A stretch of 64,000 nucleotides of DNA. It comes from Glandiceps talaboti (Eukaryota > Hemichordata > Enteropneusta > Spengelidae). Below the pieces are notes generated by a model. It was not told the origin of the DNA. It saw nothing but the letters and a program-made list of their open reading frames with translations, and made no database searches. Position 1 is the stretch's first letter. Each line of letters begins with the position of its first letter. Both the position numbers and the translations under genes were made by a program. The stretch lies in contig NC_135555.1 in NCBI RefSeq assembly GCF_964340395.1, positions 24,009,725-24,073,724 on the forward strand, read 5' to 3'. Below, piece after piece: positions 9,185 through 21,837 of the stretch.

Positions 9185-12100
9185 ATGCTCCACTTGCCGA
9201 CAGCCAAACGATTCGTAGGCAAAGTTGTAATGATTACAGGATCAACTGATGGGTGAGTAGTGTTTTCACTATTCAGTATTAAATGGGGTACACGAATGCA
9301 TGAATACGGTACAGAGTATGGTAGCGTTACACCTCAAACCACAAAGAGAAGTGGTCGGAGGTTATGTACATATTAATTTATGTGAAAGGCTATAGAATAT
9401 ATACGAAATATTTACGACGGGAGGTGGAAATGCTTGGCTGAAACACTGCACTGTCGTGGGTTTGAAGGAAAGGTATCAGTGCAATATACACTATATGTAA
9501 GTTATCATACTCTCTCTTTAACAACTGACCTGTTGTATCTAAACCAGTGACCTCGACCCCGACCCCCTTCTGTACACAATGGTCATGGGATATATTTCTA
9601 GTTGCATTATGGGAGTGACCTAGGGATCGTAACGATGTGTTCAACACGAGTCCAACTTCAATTTCAGGTTACAAATAAGGGTATCGGTGCTATAAATTTA
9701 AAAAAAGGGAAAGGGTAATACACGATATTGGGGATGTGGCGGTATCAGATTTTGTACTATAGTCTATAGTATATAATGTACAACAAGATTAATACGTGTG
9801 ATAATGGTCTGCGGCCATTGAATATAAAATTAAATAATGACAACAATCAACTGTTTACTTGATTTAACTATAACACATGCCTACCAAAGCATACATGTAT
9901 TTTAGTTTAGAAGTGCAAATATAAAAATTCCAGTTATTAGGGGGCTTAATGTGGTCCATTCCAGCCTTACAATATTTATCAGGCTGTTTTCTCGTTTTAT
10001 GATCACTGCAAACAGTTGTTCTTATGTAACTAATCACAAATGGAATATTTACTACAGCTTTTAAATGATTCACTTTAATGTTTTCTAGTGATCATTTAAA
10101 AGCCTATTTTCAAATATTATATTCATACATGGTCTGTTACATTAGAATTGGACTTGGCATTGCAAGAAGACTGGCTCAAGAGGGCGCTGATGTTATGATA
10201 TCAAGTCGTAAAGAGACAAATGTTGACGATGCTGTAAATAAACTAAAGTCTGAAAATTTGAGTGTTTCTGGAATTGTTTGTCACGTAGGACGAGCAGATC
10301 ATAGGGAGAGATTGATTAAGGAGGTATGTACAAAGTCTAAAAAGACACTATCGACCAACAAGGTGTTTTCGAGATACATATGGCTAGGTCACCTGGGGTC
10401 ACGGTACTCGATGTTGATCACAACTTGTGCTTTTTGCTGAAACGTCTTGAAAGCGCGCATTACTATGTATTGTCAGCCTGAGTAGACGAGTCGGATACCG
10501 ATTTTATTTGCAGTTTTTATTCAGGAATTAAATTCCCAGTCATTTTTGTATGTTGTGAAGTAATTGTAAGTTATGGTGGTGTGAGAGAGGATTGGGTCTC
10601 TCAAGAGTGAAGGGAAACAGTTACTGGGGTCAAACATTGGGGATAATGTTGGGAGTGCACTGGCGATGTTGTTGTGGGTTCAGACAATGTGGGTAGTGCA
10701 CCCATCCGGGTTTTGGGAGTCGTGGCCTTCATATCTGCCAATTTGATCCATACACATGTATTAATTAAAGCAGTAGCTTCACCCAAATTTACTGTGGTGT
10801 TAGGGAACCTTTAGTAATTACAGGAGGGAGGGCTGGAGAAATTAGGGGGTGGGTCACTTTTTACAAATCGGTCCTCAGGGAGGGCCATATTTAAGAAAAT
10901 GAAAATAAGGGCAAATTAGGGAGGGTCTCATTTTACCTTAACTCGTATTTTTAAATCTAAGCTTGCATTATATTGTTACTTTGGCATGACCCCTCTGCTG
11001 CCACCAGCTCCAAATCATACTGCTACCACATCCCACCACTGCCAGAATTGTAAAGTAATATAATGTATGAATGAAATGAAGTGAATTAACCACTAGTTGT
11101 TGTATGAGGAGAGGAGCGGGTCTCATCACAGTACAGTAAAGGGTGCATGGTGTGGCAAGATATTGGGGATAATGTGGTGGATTAGATATGAGAGTTCTGG
11201 CCTTCAGCTCAGCGAATTAAATTAGATTTGAGAGTTCTGGCCTTCAGCTCAGCCAATGAAATTAGATTTGAGAGTTCTGGCCTTCAGCTCAGCCAATTAA
11301 ATTAGATTTAAGAGTTCTGGCCTTCAGCTCAGCCAATTAAATTAGATTTAAGAGTTCTGGCCTTCAGCTCAGTCAATTAAATTAGATATGAGAGTTCTGG
11401 CCTTCAGCTCAGCCAATTAAATTAGAGTTGAGAGTTCTGGCCTTCAGCTCAGCCAATTAAATTAGATTGAGAGTTCTGGCCTTCAGCTTTGCCAATTAAA
11501 TTAGATTTGAGAGTTCTGGCCTTCAGCTCAGTCAATTAAATTAGATTGAGATTTCTGGCCTTCAGCTCAGCCAATTAAATTAGAGTTGAGAGTTCTGGCC
11601 TTGAGCTCAGCCAATTAAATTAGATTTGAGAGTTCTGGCCTTCAGCTCAGCCAATTAAATTAGATTTGAGAGTTCTGGCCTTCAGCTCAGCCAATTAAAT
11701 TAGAGTTGAGAGTTCTGGCCTTCAGCTCAGCCAATTAAATTAGATTTGAGAGTTCTGGCTTCAGCTCAGCCAATTAAATTAGAGTTGAGAGTTCTGGCCT
11801 TCAGCTCAGCCAATTAAATTAGATTTGAGAGTTCTGGCCTTCAGCTCAGCCAATTAAATTAGATTTGAGAGTTCTGGCCTTCAGCTCAGCCAATTAAATT
11901 AGAGTTGAGAGTTCTGGCCTTCAGCTCAGCCAATTAAATTAGATTTGAGAGTTCTGGCTTCAGCTCAGCCAATTAAATTAGAGTTGAGAGTTCTGGCCTT
12001 CAGCTCAGTCAATTAAATTAGAGTTGAGAGTTCTGGCCTTCAGCTCAGTCAATTAAATTAGATTTGAGAGTTCTGGCCTTCAGGTGTTGAATTAATTCAA

Positions 12101-12523
12101 ACACAAAGTCACTTTGGTAGTAATAGTGGGAAACAACAAATGCCTTTAAAAATATCACTGTGGTGGGATCTTACTGCAGAAACATTCTCTGTCTGTAGTA
12201 GGATTTGAAGCCAGGACGTTCTGATAACTATTAAATCTTGAACCTTAAACAACAACACCACAGGGAGCTGGAGGCAGTGTTAAAAATGTTAATGTCTTAG
12301 TTTGTATGCTCTTTGTTGTATATAAATCACTTCTAGTTTTTTTGACCATTTAATAGAAAGCATGACAACTTAAGAGGTTTTTAAAAAAACTTTTTATGTT
12401 GCATTTTTAAATGTTTTTTAGACTGTGTCTACGTTTGGAGGAATTGATATTTTGGTAAATAATGCTGCATTTATGCCAACTCGTGTATCTTTGATGGAGG
12501 TAAGTTCACTGATGTATGTGTAT

Positions 12524-12565
<42 letters not shown>

Positions 12566-12612
12566 TATGTTGATCCTTACATACATATATACATATATAT
12601 ATATACATACAT

Positions 12613-12643
<31 letters not shown>

Positions 12644-13640
12644 TACATACATACATACATACATACATACATACATACATACATACATACATACATACAT
12701 ACATACATACATACATACATACATACATACATACATACATACATGTCCCCGAATGAACTGACGAACTGATGTCGACTTGAAACCAGAATTTTTGTTCAAA
12801 AATTTTCTGTAGAAAGATGGGTAATTTGACCTGGAAGTTGAAGCTGACCTGGTTTAACCGATGATCTTCCCATGTATGAAATGTTTACCAAAACCTAACC
12901 AGTTCTTGACATTACCCTACAGGACACGTGCACCAAATAAGAGTTGCTGGTATGTTGTTGAAGGAGGCCAATGAAGGAATATATCATCAACAGTGGGAGG
13001 GGGAGAGGAGAATGTGAAACTACACATTAAAAGAATTGATCAGACATATATATAAATTAATCACACACATATACATAGCATTTATTACTCGATCCCAAAA
13101 CTTTGGTTATACCTAAAGTCAGCAATTTCATGCCTTTCTGCATTTTTCCTAGGCTACTATTTTGATGATCTGATACTATTGGTTGATGGTATCAAATTAA
13201 TTGAAAATATTATAAGTTCACTCAGACATTCAGATTTTCTGGTACGATAACATTCACTGTTTTCTTTCCAAAATTAGACAACCGAAGAACTGTGGGAAAA
13301 GGTTGGTATACTGAGACATCTTTGTCAAACAAGATATAAACTGAATGCGTCAAATAAGGATTGTTGTTCATATATCCTTTGTTATCATCAATGCATATAC
13401 CAAATCACATGAAATTTCAAGCATGCCTTATTAAGTCATAGGACATATGTCATCGTCAATGTTTGCACCAAATAATGTGACATTTGAAGCACATTGCAAT
13501 AAGATATTCCCTAATTACCAAAAATGATTCATTATGCAATCGACTCAATGACTTCATTAAGACCTACATACAAACTTACATACATACATACATACATACA
13601 CACACATACATAAATTTAATACATACATACATACATACAT

Positions 13641-13671
<31 letters not shown>

Positions 13672-13692
13672 TACATACATACATACATACAT

Positions 13693-13729
<37 letters not shown>

Positions 13730-13924
13730 TACATACATACATACATACATACATACATACATACATACATACATACATACTGTACTACTTGTTTCATTTA
13801 TCTTCCAGGTCATGGCTGTGAATTTTACGGCACCGTTCTTCCTAACACAGAATACAATACCACATATTGCAGAGAGAGGGTGTGTACATTTTAGAGCAAT
13901 TACTGTAAACTGTATGTATGTATG

Positions 13925-13955
<31 letters not shown>

Positions 13956-14917
13956 CATATGTATGCGTCCATCAGTAATATACCTTTTTCCTGAAACTTG
14001 TCACAAAAGTTATATAAGTACATCACTTTGTTTTGTAATATATGCAAATTTGACAAAATGGCGGTCATATTGTTGATGAAAAATCAATTTGTTACCACAT
14101 AAATCGAAACTATCAGTGTCAATTATCAAAATCAAGTTATTTTTGCATATTGCAGAACTTTGCGACATTTTAATGTGGCTAATTTCTTTTACATATTGTG
14201 CAAGGGTAATTATTCAAGGGAAATATATTGATGCATTATTTTTCATGCTCCTGTCACTTTTTACAAAATGGTGTCCATATTCTTAGTAAATAAGTAAGAA
14301 TTTACTGCACGACTGTTATCAAGTTTAAACTATTATTTATGATGACTGTGACCTTAACCTTCAGGGGCATTTATTGAAATGAAGGTATGTTTTGCTGATT
14401 GCAGACTCAGCTAATGCAGAACAAATAAAGGGTAATGCACACATATTTTGGCAGCTACATCTATGTACAACTAATATATTTTTATAGTGGCTTATTATAT
14501 GATCAGTAACCATAAGACATCGTCAGTTTAATTTAAGTGTCTATTCTGAAATGTTAATGACTAATCTGCTGCTGTCATTACATTTGACCTCCTTGCTCTT
14601 AAATAACAATGACTTTATTTCAGCCACAGTTATTCATTTGATGTAAACTATCTGTTTCTGAATAACTAAAATTTTGCAATGCATAGATTCGCCATTCAAA
14701 TGTCTACTCCAGAATTATCAGTGGAAAGCTTTTATACCTTGCCTGTTCGTGTACATTACTCAATATTACCAGATATGACCTTTCTGCTGTGATTGCTAAT
14801 GTGTATTTGGATTTGACCCAGACCTTTACCCGCGGTTTGCACTTGCAAAATGCAACAAAAACTTAAGCTCCATATATATGTATAATAAACATTTTGTCCA
14901 TTAGTGACACAGAAGTG

Positions 14918-14948
<31 letters not shown>

Positions 14949-15738
14949 TATATATATATATATATACTATTACGCTCTGCCACTGCAGTATAGAGCACTG
15001 TTTTAGCAGATTGATACTCACCGAGTGATATATATATTAAAGACTTGTTTTATTTACTTCAGGGGTGGTAATATACTGTTTGTTTCATCGGCTGGAGGCT
15101 ATCAGACGGGTGGCTGGGTACGTATATCTAGGGACGATTTGAATTTAAGCGTTTTAATGTCACAAGTTAGGGCTATCGCATGACGTCATCAGAATATTAG
15201 TATGACATATTTGTATCTGAAGTTGTACTTTAATGGTATGATATAATGATGATGCAACTAAATGGGTTAACCAATCCAGGAAATAGAGACATTTTGACAA
15301 ACTGGAGAGTCATTTTATGATTTTACATCCCCTACAATTACTTGCTATTTCTAGCAAATATCAAGTTGATCCTGTGCCATTACAGGGTATCTTTGCTGTG
15401 GTCCATTGCATGATGGGAGTCAGCAGAAATAATATATCCGTGATTGCAAAGTGAACAGACAGAGAGACAGAGAAACTAATATTTAGATAGAAAGGTAATT
15501 CATTTGATATTAACGATACGATTGTCTTCATTGATCCTCTAGATAAGAAATGCGTATACTGTTAGCAAAACGTCACTTTTTGGGTTAACAAAGGCATTTG
15601 TTCCTGAATGTTGGAAGAGAAATATCAGAGTCAACTGTTTAGCTCCAGGACTCATTACGACAGATTCAAATGTTGAGGTAAGGCATTTACTATTCTATAT
15701 TGTATTTGAAGTATTAGGGACCTTTATGGATGTGTTGT

Positions 15739-15781
<43 letters not shown>

Positions 15782-15802
15782 GCACACACACACACACACA
15801 GT

Positions 15803-15835
<33 letters not shown>

Positions 15836-18800
15836 GCACACACACACACACACACACATTGATGTATTTTAAAACCATTCAACGAATATTGTTATCATTC
15901 AATGTATATTGATTAAAAAAGATAACACAGACAGACACACAAATGCAGACATGTCAGACATCACCAAAACATAACCTTATAGGTAGTAAAGTCACACACA
16001 TTGTTATAATGAGCATTTCCAGGTAATGAAGTCAAAGTAGGTCACAGCGGTCAATTCTAATTGGGAGGTTTACAATCATGTGCCATATAACATGTCACTC
16101 CATAACTCAATTACTTAATTTGCTATTTAGTGAATTACAGATATGGTATACACTTATTCAATAATAATTTGATTCCTCTTTCATGTCAGTTTACCAAACT
16201 AATAAGTAACAGATACGCATTTCAGATTTCTTATGTACCAATAGTTGATGTTGTACGTACAAAAAGTATCATATTACGTGTGTATTCATAATTTTGAATT
16301 CACATTCTTTTCATATTCATCTTCTTGACCTACTGGACGCAATGTGTCATGGATTATTCAACGCATATTAATCAATATATATATATATATTAGTCATTCA
16401 ATGCATACTGCTATCATTCAGTGTATATCAATCATTCAAATTTATATCAATCATTCAAATTTATATCAAACATTCAAATTTATATCAAACATTCAAATTT
16501 ATATCAATCATTCAAATTTATATCAAACATTCAAATTTATCAATCATTCAAATTCATATCAATCATTCAAATTTATATCAAACATTCAAATTTATCAATC
16601 ATTCAAATTTATATCAATCATTCAAATTTATATCAATCATTCAAATTTATCAATCATTCAAATTTATATCAATCATTCAAATTTATCAATCATTCAAATT
16701 TATATCAATCATTCAAATTTATATTGCTATCATTCACACGTGTATATTAAAGTGGTCTTATGGATGAGTGTTTGGATATTTATTTTGGATTTTTAATTCA
16801 TAAAACAATTTTGTCATGGCTTCCTACTTGAAAAATCAATATGAAACAATTCCGTGTTTGTAACTGAATACATTGCAAAAGGCTAAAAAGTGTGTAAATA
16901 GTTTGTTATTGTACATACAATAAACATTTTACACATTTTAGTACTCTTTTGCAATATATTGAGATACATACAATGGCCTGGCATATGGTCTTTCAAGTTG
17001 GAAATCATAATTCTTTTTTATTAAAAATCCAAAATCAATACTGTATACTCCATATGGCCACTTTAATCACTTATATCTAAGATTAATAAATCTTGGATTA
17101 ATATTGAGAAAAACATCAACATTTATTTATTTGAACACAACATTTTATTTCTAAAATCAGCGGCATTGAAAATAATATTAACAGAATAAATCAACACGAA
17201 AATGATATGATATACATGTTTCATAGATTCAATATTAATATGGTGAGTCCAAAGAAAAGAAACATACCAAAATGTATTTTCATATCCTTAAATAAAATCA
17301 TTTATGCTTGGTGTTATAGTAAATGCACTATAGTAAGATCATCTGTATGTAGGTAAGAAATAAGTGATTTGTCAAAATTATCCATGGGGTTGGATTGGGG
17401 CAATTTGGAATATATGGTCTCTATTGGAGGGGTTTTTGCTTTAGGTTGATCATTCGAGTTACAGAGAGAGGGGGGGGGGGGGGGGTAGTTTGACAAAACC
17501 CATGCTCAACTTCAAAACAGCAGCCCCCATCTTGTTTACAATGACTGGCTCCTTAGGCAGAAATTTAAACAAAATGTTTATTTCCGATAACCTGACTACA
17601 GAAAATAGGGTAGGTAGGTTTGGGAATTTGTTTTATTTTAGGTTTTATTTTATTTTAATTGCTTCGATCCAAAGACAAGGTACTCGTTTGTCACACTACT
17701 TCAATAACAGTTGTTGATGTGTAATAGAAGCAAATGAAGACAGTTATCGATTCAAAAGTAGACAACACAATGCAGACACTGCTGTTATAAGCTGAAATGA
17801 CATCATTCCTCTCTGGAATGTGATTTGAAAAAAAATAACTAAAGATACTTTGTCAAGAAAGTCTCTACAGGGAAATATAAAGAAAATTGTCATAATTTTA
17901 CCTTTTTGCATGTAAAATCTGTTAAGGGTATGAGGCTTAAACAAGGGTGGGTCGGGTTCTCGGAAACACACTATTTGTTATTTGGCCCTTGATCCAAGCA
18001 CAGGGATCAATTGATGCAGTGTCTTCACACAAATTTAGTGATCAATGGTGACAGTAGTGGGAAACAACCAATGCCGTAAACTTATCAATTATCAATGTGA
18101 TGGCAGTGTTGGGATGAAATCCTTACTTCGAGTCTCAAACTTTGGTCCATATTCACAATGATAGCATTTAAATACATGGCCCTTAACATATTTGAACAAG
18201 GCGAGGATTATATTTTGGAGAAGGAAAATTTAGTGGTCACTTTTATGCAATAGGCCACGCTTGATTTTCACCAGCCTTCCCATTTTAATTAGTTATTGCT
18301 TTCCAAAATAAACCACTTATCGGTAAACGATGCGGCCATCCGTTTCAGATAAAGTTCATAAGCATATGTGCATAATACTTAAATTCATATTTTTTTTGGC
18401 TGGTTTCAGCTTCGAACCGATCCTGAAATCTTGAAGTTAGCTGATGTTTTAATAGACATGAAAAGGTAAGTTTGTTATGAGTCCACCGCTATCTAGATTT
18501 CATTATATAGGAGGGCTGTTCCACTTTGAGTTTCTTTATAGAAGTTGATTTCCACTGTCAGTTTAATGTAGTGCACTATACTGTACATCTCTGAAGTTGA
18601 GGGGGGGGGGGGGGTTCTGTATAATTACACATTAAAATATGTGTAGCTGGAAGGAGGGGGCGGCTACGAATATTCTTGGGTTCATTTGGGGGCATGAAAG
18701 TTTTTGAGGCTGCAAACATTTTTTGACCAAAATAATTTCTCCCCAGCCTTAATTCTGACCCCAACCTTATATGTTCATGCTTTGGTCTTAGTCATCACCC

Positions 18801-19182
18801 TAAGGAGGAGACGTTCACTCTCAGAACAACAATGAAATCAGCCATATTTACCAAATCAGATTTTAATCACAGGGATAGCAGTGTAATACCAAAATAATGT
18901 AATATATATATTAAACCCAGATTACATTATACTCGTGAAAAGCTTATATAACTCAACTTTTACAACGTAAATGAATCTCGATATAGTGGATGTATATAGT
19001 CTTTCTTCATATTTATATCATATAATATTCAATGCTTTTATCCCTTGCCTTCAATCCATTATATCAGACTTGGAACCATAGATGAAATGACAAAAGCAGC
19101 TGCATTTCTGTGTTCTGAAGACGCGTCATATATAACTGGAGAAATACTGGTTGCAGCTGGTGGTTTTCCAACAAGGCTGTAA
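9185..19182 (+). CDS. DHRS4-like short-chain dehydrogenase/reductase, 9 exons, 259 aa
   Basis: Exons: 9185-9252, 10146-10323, 12422-12499, 13278-13301, 13809-13879, 15063-15117, 15543-15677, 18410-18465, 19068-19182. All have AG/GT borders and the joined frame is exactly 260 codons. Classical SDR of the DHRS4 (NADPH-dependent carbonyl/retinal reductase) branch by similarity. Motifs: cofactor-binding TGSTDGIG (residues 18-25), NNAA (95-98), VSS serine (147-149), catalytic YTVSK (163-167), then [11 protein letters not shown], and the family-typical [13 protein letters not shown] near the C terminus. The fold fills the whole length, with no signal peptide or membrane helix. It ends TRL, close to the SRL peroxisomal signal of mammalian DHRS4, so peroxisomal location is possible but unproven. 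Exon 4 is only 24 nt, with a weak GTTGGT donor. Introns are loaded with repeats. Family is secure; orthology to DHRS4 rather than DHRS2-like relatives is inferred. Confidence 0.92.
10056..10103. repeat. Short inverted repeat just before SDR exon 2
   Basis: GCTTTTAAATGAT (from 10057) and ATCATTTAAAAGC (to 10103) are perfect inverted 13-nt arms with a loop of about 21 nt, ending about 40 nt upstream of the exon 2 acceptor. It could affect splicing in the pre-mRNA; no evidence beyond structure. Confidence 0.6.
10565..12200 (+). mobile_element. Family-X transposon copies, nested, carrying the 40-bp minisatellite
   Basis: 10565-10798 resembles the interior of the full-length element at 22299-23136 (GGGATAATG, a GGCCTTCA...CCAATTTGATCC block, then the ATTAATTAAAGCAGT region). 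At 10799 a fresh element end begins (GTTAGGGAACCTTTAGTAAT, then GGGTGGGTCACTTTTTACAA), suggesting one copy nested in another. Right of the minisatellite, 12086-12200 again matches element interior (GTAGTAATAGTGGGAAACAA). The whole block lies in intron 2 of the SDR gene. Confidence 0.55.
11183..12085 (+). repeat. 40-bp minisatellite, about 22 copies
   Basis: The unit GAGAGTTCTGGCCTTCAGCT plus CAGCCAATTAAATTAGATTT repeats with few substitutions, and single-base deletions in some units shift the period. Higher-order patterning is visible, since units ending AGATTT and AGAGTT recur in blocks, so segments of several units were copied together. Single-copy versions of the unit occur in other family-X copies near 22760-22800 and 63685-63705 (reverse). 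Confidence 0.95.
12516..12743. repeat. (TG)n and (TACA)n microsatellite, SDR intron 3
   Basis: TATGTG/(TG)n at 12516-12564 is followed by TA-rich sequence and an almost pure TACA array to 12743. Apparent open frames on both strands here are only the translated repeat. Confidence 0.95.
13561..13780. repeat. (TACA)n/(AC)n microsatellite, SDR intron 4
   Basis: Alternating blocks of TACA and AC repeats occupy nearly half of the 507-nt intron between exons 4 and 5. A TATG array of opposite strand sense follows exon 5 at 13911-13953, so exon 5 sits between arrays that could pair as inverted repeats in the pre-mRNA. Confidence 0.95.
14919..15026. repeat. (AC)n(TA)n plus 55-bp dispersed unit, copy 1
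   Basis: (AC)n at 14919-14945 and (TA)n at 14949-14966 are followed by the dispersed unit ACGCTCTGCCACTGCAGTAT plus AGAGCACTG...GATTGATACTCACCGAGT, then more TATATA. Sister copies are at 41353-41396 and 58887-58941, all beside TA arrays. Confidence 0.75.
15250..15455 (+). repeat. Dispersed repeat, pair with 19265-19490
   Basis: About 200 nt shared with the 3' flank of the same gene. Common blocks are CCAGGAAATAGA, CTACAATTACTTGC, CATGATGGGAGT/CATCATGGGAGT and AGCAGAAATAATATAT. Unknown family, interspersed or locally duplicated. In SDR intron 6. Confidence 0.7.
15739..15858. repeat. (AC)n microsatellite with GTGC interruptions
   Basis: AC array broken three times by the same AGTGCAC interruption at similar spacing, so the array grew by copying blocks that included it. 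In SDR intron 7. Confidence 0.95.
16420..16730 (+). repeat. Tandem repeat, 19-bp and 15-bp units
   Basis: The unit ATATCAATCATTCAAATTT and a 4-nt shorter variant (ATCAATCATTCAAATTT-like, lacking an AT step) alternate about 17 times. The flanks carry degenerate CTATCATTCANTGTATAT relatives. It ends just left of the TTAA element at 16747. In SDR intron 7. Confidence 0.9.
16747..17066. mobile_element. Palindromic MITE with TTAA ends, copy 1
   Basis: It starts TTAA-AGTGGTC and ends GGCCACT-TTAA. The inner halves are inverted matches: ATTTTTAATTCATAAAAC against a TTTTTTATTAAAAATCC-type arm, and TCATGGCTTCCTACTTG against CAAGTTGGAAATCAT. The TTAA borders match the target preference of piggyBac-type elements. 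No coding. A second copy is at 48536-48884. Confidence 0.75.
17950..18140 (+). mobile_element. Fragment of the family-X transposon
   Basis: It shares GCAGTGTCTTCACACA, GTAGTGGGAAACAA and GGCAGTGTTGGGATGAAATC with the interior of the full element near 22820-22930. Both element ends are missing. In SDR intron 7. Confidence 0.5.
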
Positions 19183-19264
19183 GGCTCTATGAACCTTACC
19201 AGCATTCACAAGTTTTTCACTTCGTTGGAATGTTCTTAATTGGATTATTTTGTTCATCAAAATA

Positions 19265-19490
19265 TAAAATAAAACTTACTTAAATGGGAACGCCCTCAGC
19301 ACTCCAGGAAATAGATACATTTTCAGAAAGTATGGGTTCTGGAGAATCATTCCAGGTTTTTAGATCGCCTACAATTACTTGCAATTTCAGATAAACATCA
19401 AGTTGATATTGTGCCCTTATAGGGTATCATTGCTATGGGTCAAAGCATCATGGGAGTTAGCAGAAATAATATATTTATGGATGAACAATG
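19265..19490 (+). repeat. Dispersed repeat, pair with 15250-15455
   Basis: Second copy of the ~200-nt repeat in SDR intron 6. It begins within the presumed 3' UTR or cleavage region. Confidence 0.7.
19268..19273 (+). terminator. Candidate polyadenylation signal AATAAA for the SDR gene
   Basis: First AATAAA on the sense strand after the TAA at 19180-19182, 86 nt downstream. Position fits a short 3' UTR. Motif only. Confidence 0.45.
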
Positions 19491-19737
19491 AATACTCATG
19501 AGAGATGTTTTACGTTGAAGGAAATATGAGCTTGGGAGTCATGATGCCTTTATTTCTTTGAATGGCATTCCAATAAAACATAATTTCGAATTGCTATCTG
19601 TAATGATCAAAAATTGTCAATATCAAGATCAATCAAGTCCAACGGTCTTATAGCTAGATTATCACTTTAAAAAATATCCCAACGAGCAGAAATATTGTCC
19701 TATTTTGTATTTGTAGTTTCGAATCTTTCATGTTATA

Positions 19738-20183
19738 TAGTGGTGGTGGTGGTGGTTGTGTTTATGATGATGATGATGGTGGTGGTGGTGGTGGTGGTTG
19801 TGGTATTACGATAATGATAATGGTGGGTGTGATGGTTGTGGTTATGATGATGGTGGTTGTGGTTATTATAAAGATGATGGTGGTTGTGGTTAAGATGATG
19901 ATTATGATGGTGATGTTTGTGGTTCTGATGATGATGGTGGTGGTTGTGGTTATGATGATGATAGTGGTTGTTGTTGTGATTATGATGATGATAGTGGTTG
20001 TTGTTGTGGTGGTGGTTATGATGATGATAGTGGTTGTTGTGGTGGTGGTGGTGGTTGTGGTTATGATGATGATAGTGGTTGTGGTGGTTGTGGTTATGAT
20101 GATGATAGTGGTTGTTGTGGTGGTGGTGGTGATGGTGGTGGTGGTTGTGGTTATGATGATGCTAATGATGATGATGATGATTT
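19738..20183 (+). repeat. Compound GGT/GAT triplet repeat
   Basis: About 440 nt of mixed GGT, GAT and TGT triplets with a recurring longer word, ATGATGATAGTGGTTGT. The long open frame here (poly-Val/Met) is an artefact of a stop-free triplet repeat. The G-rich sense strand could form unusual structures. Confidence 0.95.
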
Positions 20184-20980
20184 ATTTCAATATACATTTG
20201 TAGTTTTTGTTATTTACGTATAAAAACCATGATTATACTTTACAAATCCTGTCATGCGTACATGCCTAGTGAGATAATATAGCTTGATAGTTAAAGTACC
20301 TCGTGAATTTATCTTATAGTACTTTAGGATACTACGACCGGTAAAACATCCACAATATCACCACCTATACATACAGCGCACTCTACAGTCCATTGTACAC
20401 AGAATTGGGTCATCAGACAGCTAGTGACATTTAGCTCTCCCACATTTGGAATGTCATTTACAAAATTAAATGTCAGTCACATCTCAGATTGTAGTCGCAA
20501 ATCATGTTCACATAGTGGACAGAATAAAATCGATCTAGGGATAAGAATTAGGCAAATGAAATAGTATACTCCTTCACCAGATTTAAACTACTGATTGGCT
20601 TCCATAAAGGTACAGTCTTGCAATTTCATGATTTATGCAAGAAAGTTAGCTCTATATCTGTGATTTTTCAAGTCCCAATGAAAGTTATTTGTCAAAAATA
20701 TTGTTCAAATGCCCGCCTCCTATTCTCAGCACGGGAATTTCAAGATTGCCATCCTCGACTTCGCTCGGCTTTCATGATCCCCTACATACGCGGGATATGC
20801 ACATCCGTTTCCTTGGCAAATAATAAACAAAATTCAATTCTTAATCTAAACACCACTAAGAATGTTCCCATCAAATTTGAAAGGTCAATGTTTCAAAAGA
20901 AATTATGACACTTGAATTTAGTCTCTAGCTATGTATTAACGTGTTTTGAGTTATCATGATTGTTTGCTACAAATATGGCT
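20184..20980. other. Intergenic DNA, nothing coding recognised
   Basis: Unique-looking A+T-rich sequence. Near 20690-20890 there are weak matches to the Helitron-like family (CACTAAGAATGTTCCCATCA). Confidence 0.5.
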
Positions 20981-21790
20981 GCCATTGAGTAAAAAGTGAT
21001 TATGAGCACCAAAAATAATGTATTTGTATGGTTATCTGGTTTACCAGTATGTATACACATGATCTAAAAGACATTAACCACACATTAATACTACAAAGTG
21101 TCTGCAATATGTAAGTTATAGCTTAATTTTGATGGTCTACCCTGTATGTCAAGGTAAATGTTAACAGTCACCCATACAAGAAAATTTGCATGTGATTACA
21201 TGGGGTTAGACACTTGAACAGAGTCTATGTATTGAGGAGTTGGAGTTATGCAGTAATATAGTGATTTCTTACTCCAAATAAAATTACATGAACACCAAAA
21301 TTAATGCTTGTGTATACTTTTTAGCAATATGTAAACATTGCATCATGTGTCTGTGATAGGCAGGATTTGGCTTGATTTTGATACTTGGCTCTCAAGGTCA
21401 AGCTCAAAGGTCAATGCCTTCAAAATATACCTTGTATCTGATAATATGGCGATGGACACTTGGAATGAGTCTCTATGTAGAATGGTTTTTGAGTAATGCA
21501 TTATATAATGATTTTTAACTACAAATATGGCTGCCATTCAGTAAAAGTGATATGAGCACCAAAAATAATGCTTGTGTATAGTTCTTTTCTTCATTATTAC
21601 TTGTAAACATGATTTAAAAGAAATTGGCAAAATGTAAATACTACAATGTGTCTTGGAGAGGTGGGAATTGGCTTGATGTTGAGCATTGACCCTGGCGGTC
21701 GAGGACAAGGTGAAAGCTCAAGGTCTCCAAAGGTAGCTTGTATCTGATTATATGTGTAGACACTAGAATGGAGTGTTTGTGTATTACAAT
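20980..21790 (+). repeat. Diverged ~270-bp tandem repeat, three units
   Basis: ATATGGCTGCCATTSAGTAAAA-type blocks recur near 20972 and 21526, with GAGCACCAAAAATAATG at about 21005 and 21557. A partial unit with AACACCAAAATTAATGCTTG lies near 21290. Each unit also has a GGCTTGATTTTGA...CAAGGTCAA block. The same unit, further diverged, fills 28340-28960. Confidence 0.65.
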
Positions 21791-21837
21791 CTTTTAGTTA
21801 TGTAAAAAGGGACCCTCTCCTTTGTCCCATTTTGTAA

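Noticed and set aside
12471-13894. Several open frames of 73-150 codons on both strands
   Set aside because: They translate TACA/AC microsatellites (MYVC, THTY repeats) within SDR introns; no protein-like segment outside the repeat.
19730-20203. 157-codon frame rich in Val and Met
   Set aside because: Stop-free GGT/GAT triplet repeat; composition follows the repeat.
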